In this document: in pieces, positions 48,003 to 57,480 of the stretch | Layout of the letters: every line of letters begins with the position of its first letter | Position numbering within the stretch: position 1 is the first letter of the stretch | Made by a program: the position numbers and the translations under genes | Notes under the pieces: model-generated | What the model saw: only the letters and a program-made list of their open reading frames with translations | Database searches by the model: none | What the model was told of the DNA's origin: nothing | From: an uncultured Pelagibacteraceae bacterium | GTDB lineage: Bacteria; Pseudomonadota; Alphaproteobacteria; Pelagibacterales; Pelagibacteraceae | Direction: 5' to 3' | DNA: 64,000 bases | NCBI GenBank assembly: GCA_902601895.1 | Contig: CACKOU010000004.1 | Span: 19,140-83,139, forward strand

Positions 48003-48029
48003 AGTAAATATTTTATATAAAGTCAGCTA

Positions 48030-48827
48030 ATGAGTGATTTGATATCTCAAAATCTAAACATGATTTTCAAAACTCCAAAAGGAGAGACAGTTCATGCTTT
48101 AAAAGATTTAAATTTCAAATTAAAAAAAGGAGAACTTCTAACAGTACTTGGGCCTTCTGGTTGTGGAAAAACAACTTTGTTAAATATTGCAGCTGGTTTC
48201 TTAAGACCAACATCTGGAAATATAACTTTGAATGGTAAAGAAATTGATGGACCTGGAGTTGAAAGAGGCATGGTTTTTCAACAAGGTGCATTATTTGAAT
48301 GGTTGACTGTTGCGGAGAACGTAAACTTTGGTCTTAGAATGAAAAAAAAAGATCCTATAGAAACTTCAAAAAAAGTTGATGAGTGGTTGGAAATTGTTGG
48401 CTTAAAAGGATTTGGAAATACCCCAACATATCAATTATCTGGAGGAATGCAGCAAAGAGTAGCTCTTGCAAGGTGTTTAATCAATGATCCTGATTTGATT
48501 TTAATGGATGAGCCTTTAGGTGCTCTTGATGCTTTAACAAGAGAAAAAATGCAATCTTTAGTTTTGAAAATATGGAAGGAAACTGGAAAAACAATTATTT
48601 TAATTACGCACTCAGTTGAGGAAGCACTGCTGCTTGGTGAAAGGTTGTACGTAATGGCACCAAGACCAGGCAGGATACATAAAGAATATAATCTTCCATT
48701 TGCAGAGATGGGATTAAAAGAAGATTTAAGAGAAATAAAAAAAAATAAAGATTTTTCATCAAAAAGAGAAGAAATTTTATCCATGATTTGGAACATGGAG
48801 GAAGAAATTATGGGAAAAGAAAATTAA
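48030..48827 (+). CDS. tauB: Taurine-type ABC transporter ATP-binding protein
   Basis: LGPSGCGKTTLLNI; LSGGMQQRVALARCL; LMDEPLGALDALTRE. Confidence 0.94.
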   Translation: MSDLISQNLNMIFKTPKGETVHALKDLNFKLKKGELLTVLGPSGCGKTTLLNIAAGFLRPTSGNITLNGKEIDGPGVERGMVFQQGALFEWLTVAENVNFGLRMKKKDPIETSKKVDEWLEIVGLKGFGNTPTYQLSGGMQQRVALARCLINDPDLILMDEPLGALDALTREKMQSLVLKIWKETGKTIILITHSVEEALLLGERLYVMAPRPGRIHKEYNLPFAEMGLKEDLREIKKNKDFSSKREEILSMIWNMEEEIMGKEN

Positions 48828-50753
48828 ATGTTTACTCAAATAATAACAATATTAATTCTCGTATCAATCATCGGGTGCATACTTTATGGAAGGCGTTTGA
48901 TAAAAACTGAAAAAGTAGATGCAGTTTTTGGAAATCCAGAGAGAGCAAAAGGTGGAACTCATTGGATAATTGTCGGAAGCAGTGCAATATTATTAGTTTG
49001 GCTTTATTATTCTTGGGATATTGCAAAAGGATTTTATCCAAAATCAGCAAATGAATTATGTCAGGTCGCAAAAATAAATGAGTCTTTACTAGGATTAAAA
49101 TATCAATTTCCAATTGAAGAAAGAGAATTCAAAAGTACTTCTATAATAAAAATAGAAAATAAAAATCTTAAAAAAATAAGTTTAGAAATTCAAAATTCGC
49201 CAGATTTGAGCAACATACAGAAAACTGCGTTAGTTGGTTTTATTAATAAAACAAACAAATTAATTCCATTACTCACTAACGATAATCTAATGGAGATTAA
49301 CACAAAAATTAAAATAGATGAGATGACTGATGAAATTAGATTGTTAAGCACTAATTTTCAAAAGAAAGATTATCCATTTGAAACACCAGAGCAAAAAAAT
49401 GAAAGACAAAAAGCAATTGCTGAGCAAGGAAGCTGGGGTATAGTAACTGTAAGTGCCGGAACTGGATCAATAGAAAACACTATTGAAGTACCTTTAGTGC
49501 CTGAAACAGATAGAGGGTTAAAATTTCACGCTGCGGCTGAACAATTAAAAAAAATTAATGATAAATTTTTTAAATTAAGAAACCATAATCCTCAATTCAA
49601 AAATGCAATAAAAGAACTTAAAACAGAGATAAAATTATATAGAAAAAATTTAGATGACACTGAGGAAGTGGCATCTACTTACGCAAAAAACATTGTAAAA
49701 ATTGCAAGAAGAATTGAATTTGCAAGTATTTATCCTCCAAATGCTCTTAATGAAATGCAAAATGCAATTATTGAATTTGATAATCTTCAAAAAACTGAGC
49801 AAGGGGGTTTAAGACTAATTGATATTCTTTTATTCCCTGCAGGAACTATCGTTGCAAGTGGTCCTAGTTGTTCTGAGCAAGGTTCGGGTAGATGGTTACC
49901 AAAACCCTCGGATACACTTAATAAATTTATTTTAATGTCTAAGCCAAGTGTAGGTTACAAAAATATCCCACTTCTTTGGATTGATATGATGGATGTAAGC
50001 CAGATAATTGGCTTTATATTGCCGGATTGGATAGCAGATGTTTTGCCTGGAGAATATCCGGTTCACACTAAAGATGGTGTAGTTAAGCAAAATTTTAAAG
50101 GTAAAGTTTTAAAAATTGTTACAGGTGATTTTAAATTATTTAAAATTCCTGTTCCATATGGTCATATTTGGGATTCATTTTTAAGAGTTTTTCTTGGATT
50201 AGTTTTTGGGATATTGATTGGTGTACCATTAGGACTTTTCATGGGCTTAAATAGATTTGCTAAAGGTTTCTTTGATCCATTAATTGAACTTTATAGACCA
50301 GTACCTCCTCTTGCATGGGCTCCTTTAATAATCTCGGTTTTAGGGATTGATAATACTGGAAAAGTATTTTTATTATTTATGGTTTCATTATCTATAATGA
50401 TTATTTCGGCCAGAGCCGGAGCATCGGGCACGCAGTTATCTAAAATTCATGCTGCACATTCTCTTGGTGCTTCTAAAAGACAAATACTTAGATATGTTAT
50501 TTTTCCAAATTCTTTACCTGAAATTTTAACAGGTATTAGAGTAGCTGTTGGTATGTGCTGGGGTACTTTAGTTGCAGCAGAATTTTTAGCAGGTACAACT
50601 GGAATTGGATTTGTTGAAAATGTTGCCAAAAAGTATTTTCAATATGAAGTAATTTGGATCACAATTTTTATAATGGGTATGTTGGGTCTTCTTTTTGACG
50701 TAACTTTGAGAAAAATTATAGATAAGACGATACCTTGGAGAGGCAAAGGTTAA
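48828..50753 (+). CDS. tauC: Taurine-type ABC permease with ~350-aa extra N-terminal region
   Basis: C-terminal BPD permease (RVFLGLVFGILIGVPLGLFMGLNR...HSLGASKRQILRYVIFPNSLPEI); N-terminal Lys/Glu-rich region between TM helices. Confidence 0.9.
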   Translation: MFTQIITILILVSIIGCILYGRRLIKTEKVDAVFGNPERAKGGTHWIIVGSSAILLVWLYYSWDIAKGFYPKSANELCQVAKINESLLGLKYQFPIEEREFKSTSIIKIENKNLKKISLEIQNSPDLSNIQKTALVGFINKTNKLIPLLTNDNLMEINTKIKIDEMTDEIRLLSTNFQKKDYPFETPEQKNERQKAIAEQGSWGIVTVSAGTGSIENTIEVPLVPETDRGLKFHAAAEQLKKINDKFFKLRNHNPQFKNAIKELKTEIKLYRKNLDDTEEVASTYAKNIVKIARRIEFASIYPPNALNEMQNAIIEFDNLQKTEQGGLRLIDILLFPAGTIVASGPSCSEQGSGRWLPKPSDTLNKFILMSKPSVGYKNIPLLWIDMMDVSQIIGFILPDWIADVLPGEYPVHTKDGVVKQNFKGKVLKIVTGDFKLFKIPVPYGHIWDSFLRVFLGLVFGILIGVPLGLFMGLNRFAKGFFDPLIELYRPVPPLAWAPLIISVLGIDNTGKVFLLFMVSLSIMIISARAGASGTQLSKIHAAHSLGASKRQILRYVIFPNSLPEILTGIRVAVGMCWGTLVAAEFLAGTTGIGFVENVAKKYFQYEVIWITIFIMGMLGLLFDVTLRKIIDKTIPWRGKG

Positions 50754-50756
50754 TCC

Positions 50757-51812
50757 TTAATCGTTAAGTGCCCGTAATTCTTTTTCGTCGAATTTTAAAT
50801 AAACGTTTTCTCCAACATTAAATATTTCATTTGTATCGGAAGAAACTACGTAAATCTTACCGACTTTTGAATTAACTATATACTGATAACTATTTCCGAC
50901 GAATGACGCATTATTAACAGATGCATGTATAGAGTTTTCCTCAGGACTTTTTGAAATTGTTATTTTTTCTGGTCTTAAAGAGACGGAAACCGAACTGTCT
51001 AATTTTTGATCACTTTCTATTTTAATTTTCATTTCTGCTAATTGTATCTCGTAAATATTATTGTTTTGATTAATGATTTCAGCTTTAACAACATTTGCGT
51101 CCCCTATGAAGTTGGCTACAAATTTAGTTTTAGGAAAGTTATACAATTCTTTTGGGCTACCTTGTTGAGCGATAATAGCATTGTTCATTACAATTACTTT
51201 GTCAGAAATTGCTAACGCTTCCTCTTGATCATGAGTTACATAAATTGTTGTTACTCCAAGTTTTTGTTGAATTTCTCTAATATCCTCTCTAACTTGTCTT
51301 CTTAATTTAGCATCCAAATTAGACAAAGGCTCATCAAAGAGTAGAACCTTTGGTTTCAATACAATTGCTCTTGCAACAGCTACTCTTTGTTGTTGACCTC
51401 CAGATAACTCTGAGGGCATCCTATTTTCATAACCTTCTAAATTAACTAACTTAAGAGTTTCTAACGACTTTTCTGTAAATTCTTCTTTTGGAACATTTAT
51501 CATCTTCAAACCATAAGATACATTTTCAAGTACACTCATATGTGGGAACAAAGCATAAGATTGGAATACCATAGATACATCTCTATCTGTTGCTGGTAAT
51601 AATGTTACATCTTCATTTTCTACTAAAATTCTGCCACTAGTAGCTCTTTCTAAACCAGCAATAATTCTTAAAGAAGTAGTTTTTCCACATCCAGAGGGAC
51701 CTAATAATGTAGTCAGTGTTCCTGCTTCAAAAGTACAACTTACATTATCAACAGCAACAGTCTCATTAAATTTTTTTGTAATATTTTCAAATTTTACTTC
51801 TGCTTTTTTCAT
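50757..51812 (-). CDS. fbpC: Iron(III)/polyamine-type ABC transporter ATP-binding protein
   Basis: LGPSGCGKTTSLRI; LSGGQQQRVAVARAI; TOBE-like C-terminus. Confidence 0.92.
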   Translation of the reverse strand: MKKAEVKFENITKKFNETVAVDNVSCTFEAGTLTTLLGPSGCGKTTSLRIIAGLERATSGRILVENEDVTLLPATDRDVSMVFQSYALFPHMSVLENVSYGLKMINVPKEEFTEKSLETLKLVNLEGYENRMPSELSGGQQQRVAVARAIVLKPKVLLFDEPLSNLDAKLRRQVREDIREIQQKLGVTTIYVTHDQEEALAISDKVIVMNNAIIAQQGSPKELYNFPKTKFVANFIGDANVVKAEIINQNNNIYEIQLAEMKIKIESDQKLDSSVSVSLRPEKITISKSPEENSIHASVNNASFVGNSYQYIVNSKVGKIYVVSSDTNEIFNVGENVYLKFDEKELRALND

Positions 51813-54010
51813 TATCCAAAATTTCCCTGTAATATCCCTTCTGTTTGTTCTCTTCTCCCTAATTTACGTTTACCTATTATTAATTGCATTAATGTTATTG
51901 TAAATAACATAACAACAATTAATGCAGATGAGTAAACAATTGCTAGACCATAATCATTGTTTTCTAATCTTCCTAAAATATATGAAACTGCTAAATCATA
52001 ATTAGCACTAACAAGGAATATAACCGCACTAATTGCTGTCATTGCTCTAACAAAACTAAAAACTAAAGAAGCAGTAATTGCAGGCTTAAGCAACGGAAGA
52101 ATTACATTCCTAAATGTTTGAGAACTAGATGCATTTAATGTTGATGATGCTTCATCTAAATGAGGATCTAATTGATTCATTGAAGCTATGCCTGCCCTAA
52201 CCCCAACTGGCATATTTCTAAATACAAAAGCGATTACTAAAATAATTCCTGTTCCTGTAAGTTCAAGTGGCGGAACATTAAACGCAAAAACGTAACTAAC
52301 ACCAATAACACTTCCAGGTATTGCAAAACTTAACATTGTACCGAATTCGAAAGCATTTTTTCCTTTAAACTTATGTCTTGTAAGAAGATATGCTGTTAAA
52401 ATACCTATTGCAGCAGTAGGAAATGATGAAATTAATGCTATTGCAAAAGTAGTGTTAAAAGAATTCCACGCGGTACCAGTCCACAAAATTCCTCTTTCCT
52501 TAACCCATTCAACACTAAATGCTTCAACATAATGTCTTAACGTAAAACTATGATCGACACCCCACATCTCTACAAATCCACCAAACATAATCATTATATA
52601 AATTATCAATGTAAGGAGTGCCCAAGGTAGAACAGTTGAATAAATTATCCACTTAGTATTATTTGGTAATTCAGGATGAACTCCACTATCACCTTTCCCA
52701 GAAATTGAAATATATGATTTTTTTCCCAACCATTGGTTCTGAAGATAAAATACTACCAGAACAACGGTTAATAAAATCATTGCTAATATTGCAGCTTTAG
52801 TTTCATCATACTGTGCACCCACAATTGCAAAGAATATTTCTGTAGATAAAACATCATATTCGGCACCTAGTACAAGTGGATTTCCGAAATCAGCTAAGCT
52901 TTCAATAAAGCCAAGCAAAAATGCATTCGCAATTCCAGGTCTCATTAAAGGCAATGTAACAGTTTTAAAAACTTGCCATTTTGAAGCTCTCAATGTTTGT
53001 GAAGCCTCTTCCATTGCAGGACTTACACTTTCAACAACTCCTATTAAAACTAAAAAAGCAATTGGAGTAAAAGCAAGAGTTTGTGCAAACCATATTCCTG
53101 GTAAACCATAAATCCATCTCGAGGGCTCTATCTCGAAAGCCCATTCAAGAAAAGAACTTACGACTCCCGTTCTACCAAATAAAATTATTATTGCTAAACC
53201 AATTACAAATGGAGGAGTTATGATTGGTAAAACAGATAAAATTCTAATTGTTTTTTTTAATTTAAAACTTGTTCTTGCAATTAATAAAGCAAAACCTAAA
53301 CCCAAAATTGTTGATGAGAAAGCTGTAAGTGTTCCCATAGTAACAGTGTTCCAAAAAACACCACATGCATAATCACTATATAGACAATCAAGACCCCAAA
53401 TTCCTTTATTAAATATTTTGGTTGAAAAATTACTAATTTCATATCCACCCTCTGTGCCTTTAAAGGCAACAGCAAACATTCTAAAAATAGGAAAAAAAAC
53501 GAAAGTTGAAACTAGAATAATTATGCTTCCTATACTTCCTACAATAAAATTGTCTCCATTCAACCACCCACGCGAGGAAAGCCCATGTGTAATATAAAAA
53601 ATAAATGTAGAGCATAAAAGAACTGCACCAGACCCTACTCCAAATTGATTTTCTACATCACCAAAAATCGATTGAAAGATTTCAAAATTCCACCCTCTTA
53701 TGCCAATTGAAAACCCCTGAAGAATAAAATAAAAAATACCAAACAATCCTGAGTACAAAAAAATTTTGGAATAAATAGGATTATTCTGATTTAATTTTAA
53801 AGTTGATAATGGAAAAAATAAAGGAACAATTAAAGGAAGAAGCCAATATTTTTTATTTATAAATACCTGCGGTAATACAGAACCGTAATCTTCTAAAGAA
53901 TATTCTAAAATCCAGTTTATTGAGAAAAACCCGTCACCTGTTACATACCATGGAAATATTAGGAAACCCAATACTCCGATGAGCATCCAACAGATAACGA
54001 GTCCTCTCAT
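51812..54010 (-). CDS. fbpB: Iron(III) ABC transporter permease (fused, two BPD modules)
   Basis: Two EAA-like loops: EEASQTLRASKWQVFKTVTLPLMRPGI and DEASSTLNASSSQTFRNVILPLLKPAI. Confidence 0.93.
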   Translation of the reverse strand: MRGLVICWMLIGVLGFLIFPWYVTGDGFFSINWILEYSLEDYGSVLPQVFINKKYWLLPLIVPLFFPLSTLKLNQNNPIYSKIFLYSGLFGIFYFILQGFSIGIRGWNFEIFQSIFGDVENQFGVGSGAVLLCSTFIFYITHGLSSRGWLNGDNFIVGSIGSIIILVSTFVFFPIFRMFAVAFKGTEGGYEISNFSTKIFNKGIWGLDCLYSDYACGVFWNTVTMGTLTAFSSTILGLGFALLIARTSFKLKKTIRILSVLPIITPPFVIGLAIIILFGRTGVVSSFLEWAFEIEPSRWIYGLPGIWFAQTLAFTPIAFLVLIGVVESVSPAMEEASQTLRASKWQVFKTVTLPLMRPGIANAFLLGFIESLADFGNPLVLGAEYDVLSTEIFFAIVGAQYDETKAAILAMILLTVVLVVFYLQNQWLGKKSYISISGKGDSGVHPELPNNTKWIIYSTVLPWALLTLIIYIMIMFGGFVEMWGVDHSFTLRHYVEAFSVEWVKERGILWTGTAWNSFNTTFAIALISSFPTAAIGILTAYLLTRHKFKGKNAFEFGTMLSFAIPGSVIGVSYVFAFNVPPLELTGTGIILVIAFVFRNMPVGVRAGIASMNQLDPHLDEASSTLNASSSQTFRNVILPLLKPAITASLVFSFVRAMTAISAVIFLVSANYDLAVSYILGRLENNDYGLAIVYSSALIVVMLFTITLMQLIIGKRKLGRREQTEGILQGNFG

Positions 54011-54018
54011 TTAATTCC

Positions 54019-55056
54019 TTATCTAGGAATTACAGAAACATCGTTATCCCATTTGGATAACAAACTCGCTCTAGTACTTTTATCTCCATAAACTTTAAAA
54101 TTATAATCAATTAAGTTTATTGTTGATAAGTCTGGAGCATCAGGATCAGCTTTTGCTTTAGTATTAGATGGCACTTGCAAAGATTTTCCTGAAGTGAAGA
54201 CCATAGTTTGAATAGCGGGACTTAAAGCCCAGTCATAAAACTTTTTAGCTTCCTTCATATTTCTTGCACCTGCAATAATACTCATAGATCCAACTTCATA
54301 ACCAGTTCCTTCAGCTGGAGAGACCGTAACAACCGGCAAACCTTTTTTTGTTTGTTTCACACCATCATGTTGGAAACAAATACCGATTAAGTTTTCACCT
54401 CTACCAGTTGCCTTAATTGGTGCAGAACCAGATTTAGTATATGTATTTATGTTTGCATGAAGTTTTTTCATGTAATCCCAACCTTTATCTTCTCCAAATA
54501 TTTGAAGAATGGTAGCTAAGGTGGTGTAAGCAGTTCCAGATGAGTTTGGATTTGCTACTTGTATTTCACCTTTATATATTGGTTTTGTTAAATCCATCCA
54601 TGATTTTGGAGCTGGAAGACCTTTTTTTGCTAAAAGATCTTTGTTGTATCCAAAACCTAATGCACCAACATAAATTCCTACTGATTTAAAATCAGCATTT
54701 TTTGCTTGGTTCTGAGCTGCAGGTAATAAATCATTAAAATGAACAGATTTATATTTCTCAGTTAAATTTTCTTGTGCTGCAGTTAAATGTGGATCACCTG
54801 TTCCACCAAACCAAACATCTCCTTTTGGATTTGATGCTTCTGCTTTTATTTTTGCAAAAGTTTCACCACTACTTGCTCTTGTCATAGCAACTTTTGTTCC
54901 AGTTTCTTTTTCATAAGCTTGTTCAAGCATTTCACAAACGTCTATTTCAACACTGCAATATAAAGTTAGTTTTGCAGCTGAAGCTTTATTTGTGATACCG
55001 AAAAGTGTTAATGAAAGAACTAGAGCCATAGAAGCTACTTTAAGTATATTTTTCAT
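54019..55056 (-). CDS. fbpA: Iron(III) ABC transporter substrate-binding protein
   Basis: Signal peptide; LTLYCSVEIDVCEMLEQAYEKETGTKV; GDVWFGGTGDPH. Confidence 0.92.
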   Translation of the reverse strand: MKNILKVASMALVLSLTLFGITNKASAAKLTLYCSVEIDVCEMLEQAYEKETGTKVAMTRASSGETFAKIKAEASNPKGDVWFGGTGDPHLTAAQENLTEKYKSVHFNDLLPAAQNQAKNADFKSVGIYVGALGFGYNKDLLAKKGLPAPKSWMDLTKPIYKGEIQVANPNSSGTAYTTLATILQIFGEDKGWDYMKKLHANINTYTKSGSAPIKATGRGENLIGICFQHDGVKQTKKGLPVVTVSPAEGTGYEVGSMSIIAGARNMKEAKKFYDWALSPAIQTMVFTSGKSLQVPSNTKAKADPDAPDLSTINLIDYNFKVYGDKSTRASLLSKWDNDVSVIPR

Positions 55057-55078
55057 ATATTCCTCACTTTTTTTATTA

Positions 55079-55097
55079 GTTAATGATAATAAATTTA
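55079..55097. promoter_or_regulatory. Fur-box-like site upstream of fbpA
   Basis: GTTAATGATAATAAATTTA matches GATAATGATAATCATTATC at 14/19 positions (hand count); 22 bp upstream of fbpA start. Confidence 0.5.
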
Positions 55098-55207
55098 AAC
55101 ATCTAATGTTAATCTTTTGTTACTTAAAATTTAAAGATAAATTTAATAAAAAAAAAAAATATTCAATTTATAGTTTAATTTTGAAATTAATTATGTTTAC
55201 ATAAACT

Positions 55208-56212
55208 ATGAATGAAAAAGAACTTAAAAATTTAATTATTAAAATTTTTACTAATTTTAAATTAAGCAGAAAACACTCTATAGTTTGCGCAAATGCAATA
55301 ATCAATGCAGAACTTGTAGGTGCACCTTCACATGGATTATCTCGTTTAAAAATGTATTGTGAAAGAATCTCAAAAAAAGTCATTAATCCAAGACCTAAAA
55401 TTAATGTAAAAAATATATCAAAATCTATATCAATAATTGATGCTGATAATTCTATAGGTTTTGTTGCAGCAGATGAAGCAATTAAAAAAACAATACAAAA
55501 TGCAAAAAAAACAGGAATTGGATTAGTTGCTGTAAAAAATAGCGGACATTACGGACTATCAGGGTATTACGTAGAACAAGCAGTTAAAAAAAATTTAATA
55601 ACATTCGCATTTACAAATGCGCCTCCAGCAATTGCACCTTTTGGTGGAAAAAAATCAGTCTTTGGAACTAATCCAATATGTTTTGGAACTCAAACAAATA
55701 GCAAGGTTCCATTTATACTGGATACATCAATGTCCATGATAAATAGAGGTAAAATTAGGATTGCAGAAAAATTAGGAGAAAAAATACCATATGGAGTAGC
55801 TTTAAACAAATTTGGCAAACCAACTACAAATGCAAAAGAGGCTCTTGCTGGAGTACAACTACCAATAGCTGGATTTAGAGGATCTGGATTAGCTTGGATG
55901 ATAGATATTTTAACTGGAGTATTTGTTGGAAGCAATCATGGTGGTAAAGTAAAAGACCCATTTGATGATTTCTCTGGGCCGCAAAATATTGGCCACTTAT
56001 TTTTAGCATTTAAAGACAATCTATTTGTTAAAAATTATAAAAAAGAGATAAAAAAAAATATTAAAAGAATAAAAAAAATACCTAATTTAAAAGGACAAAA
56101 AATCTTTTATCCTGGTGAGCAAAAGTTTTTAAGAACAAAAATAAACTCTAAAAAATCTTTAAAAATTCCAAAAAATATAAAAAAGGATTTAGATATTCTG
56201 TTGGCTAATTAA
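55208..56212 (+). CDS. Malate/L-lactate/ureidoglycolate dehydrogenase family (Ldh_2)
   Basis: GAPSHGLSRLKMYCERI; VKNSGHYGLSGYYVEQA; FGTNPICFGTQT. Confidence 0.92.
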   Translation: MNEKELKNLIIKIFTNFKLSRKHSIVCANAIINAELVGAPSHGLSRLKMYCERISKKVINPRPKINVKNISKSISIIDADNSIGFVAADEAIKKTIQNAKKTGIGLVAVKNSGHYGLSGYYVEQAVKKNLITFAFTNAPPAIAPFGGKKSVFGTNPICFGTQTNSKVPFILDTSMSMINRGKIRIAEKLGEKIPYGVALNKFGKPTTNAKEALAGVQLPIAGFRGSGLAWMIDILTGVFVGSNHGGKVKDPFDDFSGPQNIGHLFLAFKDNLFVKNYKKEIKKNIKRIKKIPNLKGQKIFYPGEQKFLRTKINSKKSLKIPKNIKKDLDILLAN

Positions 56213-56415
56213 CCTGCAAAGTAACCTAGTATTCCGATAGATAGACAGACTGAAAGTATTATTATTTTAGACTGAAAAGCCTCTTTTTTCTTTTTGCTAA
56301 TTACACGTTTCTTAAGAACATCTATATTTACTTTACGAGGGGACATTCTAATAACTCTCGACTTTTTTTCATGTATTTCAATATTAGATGTTCTATTTAA
56401 GCTTTCAGTACTCAT
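56209..56415 (-). CDS. Hypothetical 68-aa basic protein with C-terminal TM
   Basis: ORF with C-terminal hydrophobic helix IIILSVCLSIGILGYFAG. Confidence 0.5.
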   Translation of the reverse strand: MSTESLNRTSNIEIHEKKSRVIRMSPRKVNIDVLKKRVISKKKKEAFQSKIIILSVCLSIGILGYFAG

Positions 56416-56460
56416 TAGAAATATTAAATCATATTGTGTAAAAAATTTATAGAATGGAAC

Positions 56461-56507
56461 TGTTCAAAATGGGTTGACTCACGTTTTGAAATTGTTCAAA
56501 TTGGGTT
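56461..56507. repeat. Pair of direct repeats upstream of the double-HTH regulator
   Basis: TGTTCAAAATGGGTT (56461-56475) and TGTTCAAATTGGGTT (56493-56507), 14/15 identical, 32 bp start-to-start. Confidence 0.85.
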
Positions 56508-56517
56508 TTGATACATT

Positions 56518-57480
56518 ATGAAGCAGCTACCAAGTGTAAATTCCGAAATAGATGATGAGCTTATCGATAAAATTTTCAAAAATCATTTTGATATTTTAAG
56601 TCCTTTTTTTTTAAAACTTATGTCTGAATGGACAATCGGTGCTTATAAAGTGTTTAAAGATATAGATACTTACATAATTTTAATTTATTTGATTAGTAAG
56701 CAGTTTGATTTTTACAGACGAAATAATTTAAATATTACTTTCAATAATTTTTATAAGAATAAAGTATTAGAGATTGAGAAAATTAACCTTATAAGAATAT
56801 CAAAGGATCTTCAAATACCAAAAGAAAGTGTAAGAAGAAAAGTTATATCCCTAGAAAAAAAGGGAATAATTAAAAAAAAGGGCAAGAAGATTACAATAGA
56901 TAGAAGTGCATACAATTCAACACAGCCAAATGATACGTTAAAAAATATATGCACACTTTTATCTGTTTTTAGTCAAATTTTAAAAGAAGAAAAAGTTATA
57001 AAAAATGAAATGTCCAGTAATGAAATTAATAACTTAATAAAACATAATTTTTCATTTTGCTGGTATCAATTTTATAAATTTTTATTCCCTTACTGCTTAA
57101 GGTGGAAAAATTATTTTGGTGATATGGAAATATTTACTATTTTGGCAACTATAGTTTTGAATAATAATTCAAAAATTGGAAGGCAACTTAAAGGAGTTGA
57201 TAGTTATTTAGATAAATGGAGAGATAAAATTATTAATAAAAAAATAAAAGGAATTAATGCAATGTCTATTTCTGAAATAACAGGGATACCAAGACCAACA
57301 GTAGTAAGAAAAGTTAAAAAATTAATAAAAAATAAATTTATTTCTTTAGACAAAAATAAATTGATAAATTTTGATGTCAGCAAACAAAATTTTAAAGATA
57401 TGTCGATAATCCAAGATGAAAATTTAAAATCAATAAATATTTTTATAAAAAGAACCTATAATCAAATAAATCTTAATTAG
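56518..57480 (+). CDS. Putative transcriptional regulator with two winged-HTH-like segments
   Basis: KINLIRISKDLQIPKESVRRKVISLEKKGIIKKKGKKITID and KGINAMSISEITGIPRPTVVRKVKKLIKNKFISLDKNKLINFD. Confidence 0.75.
   Translation: MKQLPSVNSEIDDELIDKIFKNHFDILSPFFLKLMSEWTIGAYKVFKDIDTYIILIYLISKQFDFYRRNNLNITFNNFYKNKVLEIEKINLIRISKDLQIPKESVRRKVISLEKKGIIKKKGKKITIDRSAYNSTQPNDTLKNICTLLSVFSQILKEEKVIKNEMSSNEINNLIKHNFSFCWYQFYKFLFPYCLRWKNYFGDMEIFTILATIVLNNNSKIGRQLKGVDSYLDKWRDKIINKKIKGINAMSISEITGIPRPTVVRKVKKLIKNKFISLDKNKLINFDVSKQNFKDMSIIQDENLKSINIFIKRTYNQINLN

Noticed and set aside
47248-49113. Minus-strand ORFs within tauA/tauB/tauC (47248, 47725, 48431, 48868)
   Set aside because: Antisense to strongly supported tau genes.
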